Positions 62,992-64,000 of a stretch of 64,000 bases of DNA are shown in pieces (within the stretch, counting starts at the first letter, position 1; every line of letters starts with the position of its first letter). The translations under genes and the position numbers were made by a program. The notes under the pieces are model-generated. The model saw only the letters and a list, made by a program, of their open reading frames with translations, was not told the origin of the DNA and did not search any database. Origin of the DNA: an uncultured bacterium (GTDB lineage: Bacteria > Cyanobacteriota > Vampirovibrionia > Gastranaerophilales > Gastranaerophilaceae). Where the stretch lies: positions 1 through 64,000 of the forward strand of contig CACYOO010000012.1 in assembly GCA_902776035.1 (NCBI GenBank), in the 5' to 3' direction.

Positions 62992-64000
62992 TTATTGTTT
63001 ATTTTCAACCTTTTTTGCTTTTGCAACTTTATCTTCATCTATTTTGTTTTTTTTCTGTTCATCTTCTTTTTCAAGTTGTTTATTTATAACTACAGTTTGT
63101 ATAACTTGTATAATATTACTTGAAATTAAGTATAAAAGAACACCTGCAGGTATTGGAATGAATATAAATGTTGCTGTTAACATTATCGGCATAAATGTAT
63201 TCATTGATTTTTGCATTGCTGCTTGTGCAGGATCTTGGTTTTTTGTCTGTGTTGTTGCCATCATTATTTTTTGAGTTAAAAACATCGTTAAACCAAACAA
63301 TACAATCAATAATAAGACATCATAATGTAATTGACTCTTTAATTCTTTTGTTGGGAATGTTGCTGTTAAAATATCATTTTTTCTAGTGAAAGTAACATTC
63401 TCTGATTCTTTTGTCTGCATATTTGTTACTGTCAATTCTGCTTTTTGTATTTTATCTAATTGACTGAATTTTAAATCAAGATTATCTAAACTTACTTTTA
63501 AGTCAACAGGTTCTCCCGGAACCATTTCTCCTTGAACTTCTATTGCTTTATTTGGTTTTGATATTTTTACATTATCTAATGTTTCTTTATCAAGATATAC
63601 TTTTGCTGTTTTACCAAGTATAAAACTATCATATTTTGATACACCTAAAATTCCATCATTGGAAATTCCTGCATTTGTTTTAAGTGTTGCATCAAGACGG
63701 TTTATAAACAAGAACTTTGCATCACCTGCCATTTGAATAAATTGAGGACTCATTAAGGCAGAATATAAAAGTATAAATATAGGCATTTGAATTAATAAAG
63801 GAAAACATCCTGACATAGGATTAAATTTATGTTCCTTATAAAATTCCATCATCTTTTGCTGCATCTGTTGAGGATCATTTTTATATCGCTCTTGAATTGC
63901 TTTCATTTTTGGCTGTAACTGCTGCATTGTTTTCATAGAACGTTGTTGAGATACTCCTAAAGGCCACATTGCAACTCTTACTAATATTGTGAGTAATATT
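62992..64000 (-). CDS. yidC: Membrane protein insertase YidC (N-terminus cut by window edge)
   Basis: The open frame continues without a stop beyond 63969 to the window edge, giving ILLTILVRVAMWPLGVSQQRS, the start of the conserved core with its groove Arg. SMKTMQQLQPKMKAIQERYKNDPQQM and NPMSGCFPLLIQMPIFILLYSALM follow, then a soluble insert (about 120 residues) and the last three helices. It inserts and folds inner-membrane proteins. It differs from the YidC-like part of the fusion at 23137. Confidence 0.96.
   Translation of the reverse strand, partial: ILLTILVRVAMWPLGVSQQRSMKTMQQLQPKMKAIQERYKNDPQQMQQKMMEFYKEHKFNPMSGCFPLLIQMPIFILLYSALMSPQFIQMAGDAKFLFINRLDATLKTNAGISNDGILGVSKYDSFILGKTAKVYLDKETLDNVKISKPNKAIEVQGEMVPGEPVDLKVSLDNLDLKFSQLDKIQKAELTVTNMQTKESENVTFTRKNDILTATFPTKELKSQLHYDVLLLIVLFGLTMFLTQKIMMATTQTKNQDPAQAAMQKSMNTFMPIMLTATFIFIPIPAGVLLYLISSNIIQVIQTVVINKQLEKEDEQKKNKIDEDKVAKAKKVENKQ

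Overview
The window is AT-rich, densely packed bacterial DNA. It best fits an uncultured gut relative of Cyanobacteria (Vampirovibrionia/Melainabacteria, order Gastranaerophilales). This is inferred, not proven. The grounds are the low GC, a Gram-negative envelope gene set (two very large AsmA-like proteins, ArnT-like and NeuB/KdsC-like enzymes), type IV pilus genes, isolated flagellar-type FliO/FliK-like proteins, and several proteins without Sec signals that start with short N/I/P-rich leaders. Some entries are partial at the window edges (DNA methyltransferase on the left, YidC on the right).

Layout. 1-3.5 kb is accessory: a DNA methyltransferase, palindromic non-coding DNA, a small membrane protein, a ParE/RHH toxin-antitoxin pair whose toxin is frameshifted at a TA-dinucleotide tract, and a DUF4143-type ATPase. 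3.5-8.3 kb holds an AsmA-like giant, an AI-2E-family permease and a secreted protein. 8.3-10.8 kb holds a coiled-coil protein, an IS481-like transposase remnant with palindromic IS ends, and a small HARE-HTH-like protein. 10.9-18 kb holds a GH57/DUF3536 glycosidase, a Na+/H+ antiporter, and a PxpA-like, YvcK and membrane-protein operon. 18-23 kb is an island of lineage-specific proteins: a tandem paralogue pair with duplicated promoters, a TPR protein, a rearranged tRNA-Leu-like locus, a CarboxypepD-like secreted protein and a Gly-rich EF-hand protein.

23-28 kb carries a CDP-glycerol glycerophosphotransferase-like gene overlapping a YidC-like/sulfatase fusion, probably for phosphoglycerol decoration of an envelope polymer, then an iron-sulfur flavoprotein. 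28-32 kb has a large zincin-like protease and a redox cluster (HxlR, thioredoxin-like, CcdA, Rrf2). 32-35 kb is rimP-nusA, with a promoter and terminator-like leader hairpin, plus an M48 protease.

34.9-44.1 kb is a long minus-strand housekeeping run: nadA, rlmB-like, sigma-70, bifunctional nuclease, mnmE, ribE, ribBA, GNAT and a FliK-like Gln/Asn-rich protein. 44.2-46.7 kb encodes a PilM-PilN fusion and PilO. 46.8-64 kb encodes a second AsmA-like giant, a thioredoxin-like protein, metG, a NadD-like protein lacking its catalytic histidines, an ArnT-like transferase, a degenerate phosphoesterase, a TM1266-family regulator, a 5'-nucleotidase, KdsC-like and NeuB-like nonulosonate genes, a FliO-like protein, a histidine kinase, queA and yidC.

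The best candidates for new biology are the YidC-sulfatase fusion with its CDP-glycerol partner, the slippage-inactivated ParE toxin, the rimP-nusA leader attenuator, the set of signal-less lineage-specific proteins (possibly exported by a FliO/FliK-type system), and the chimeric tRNA-Leu locus.
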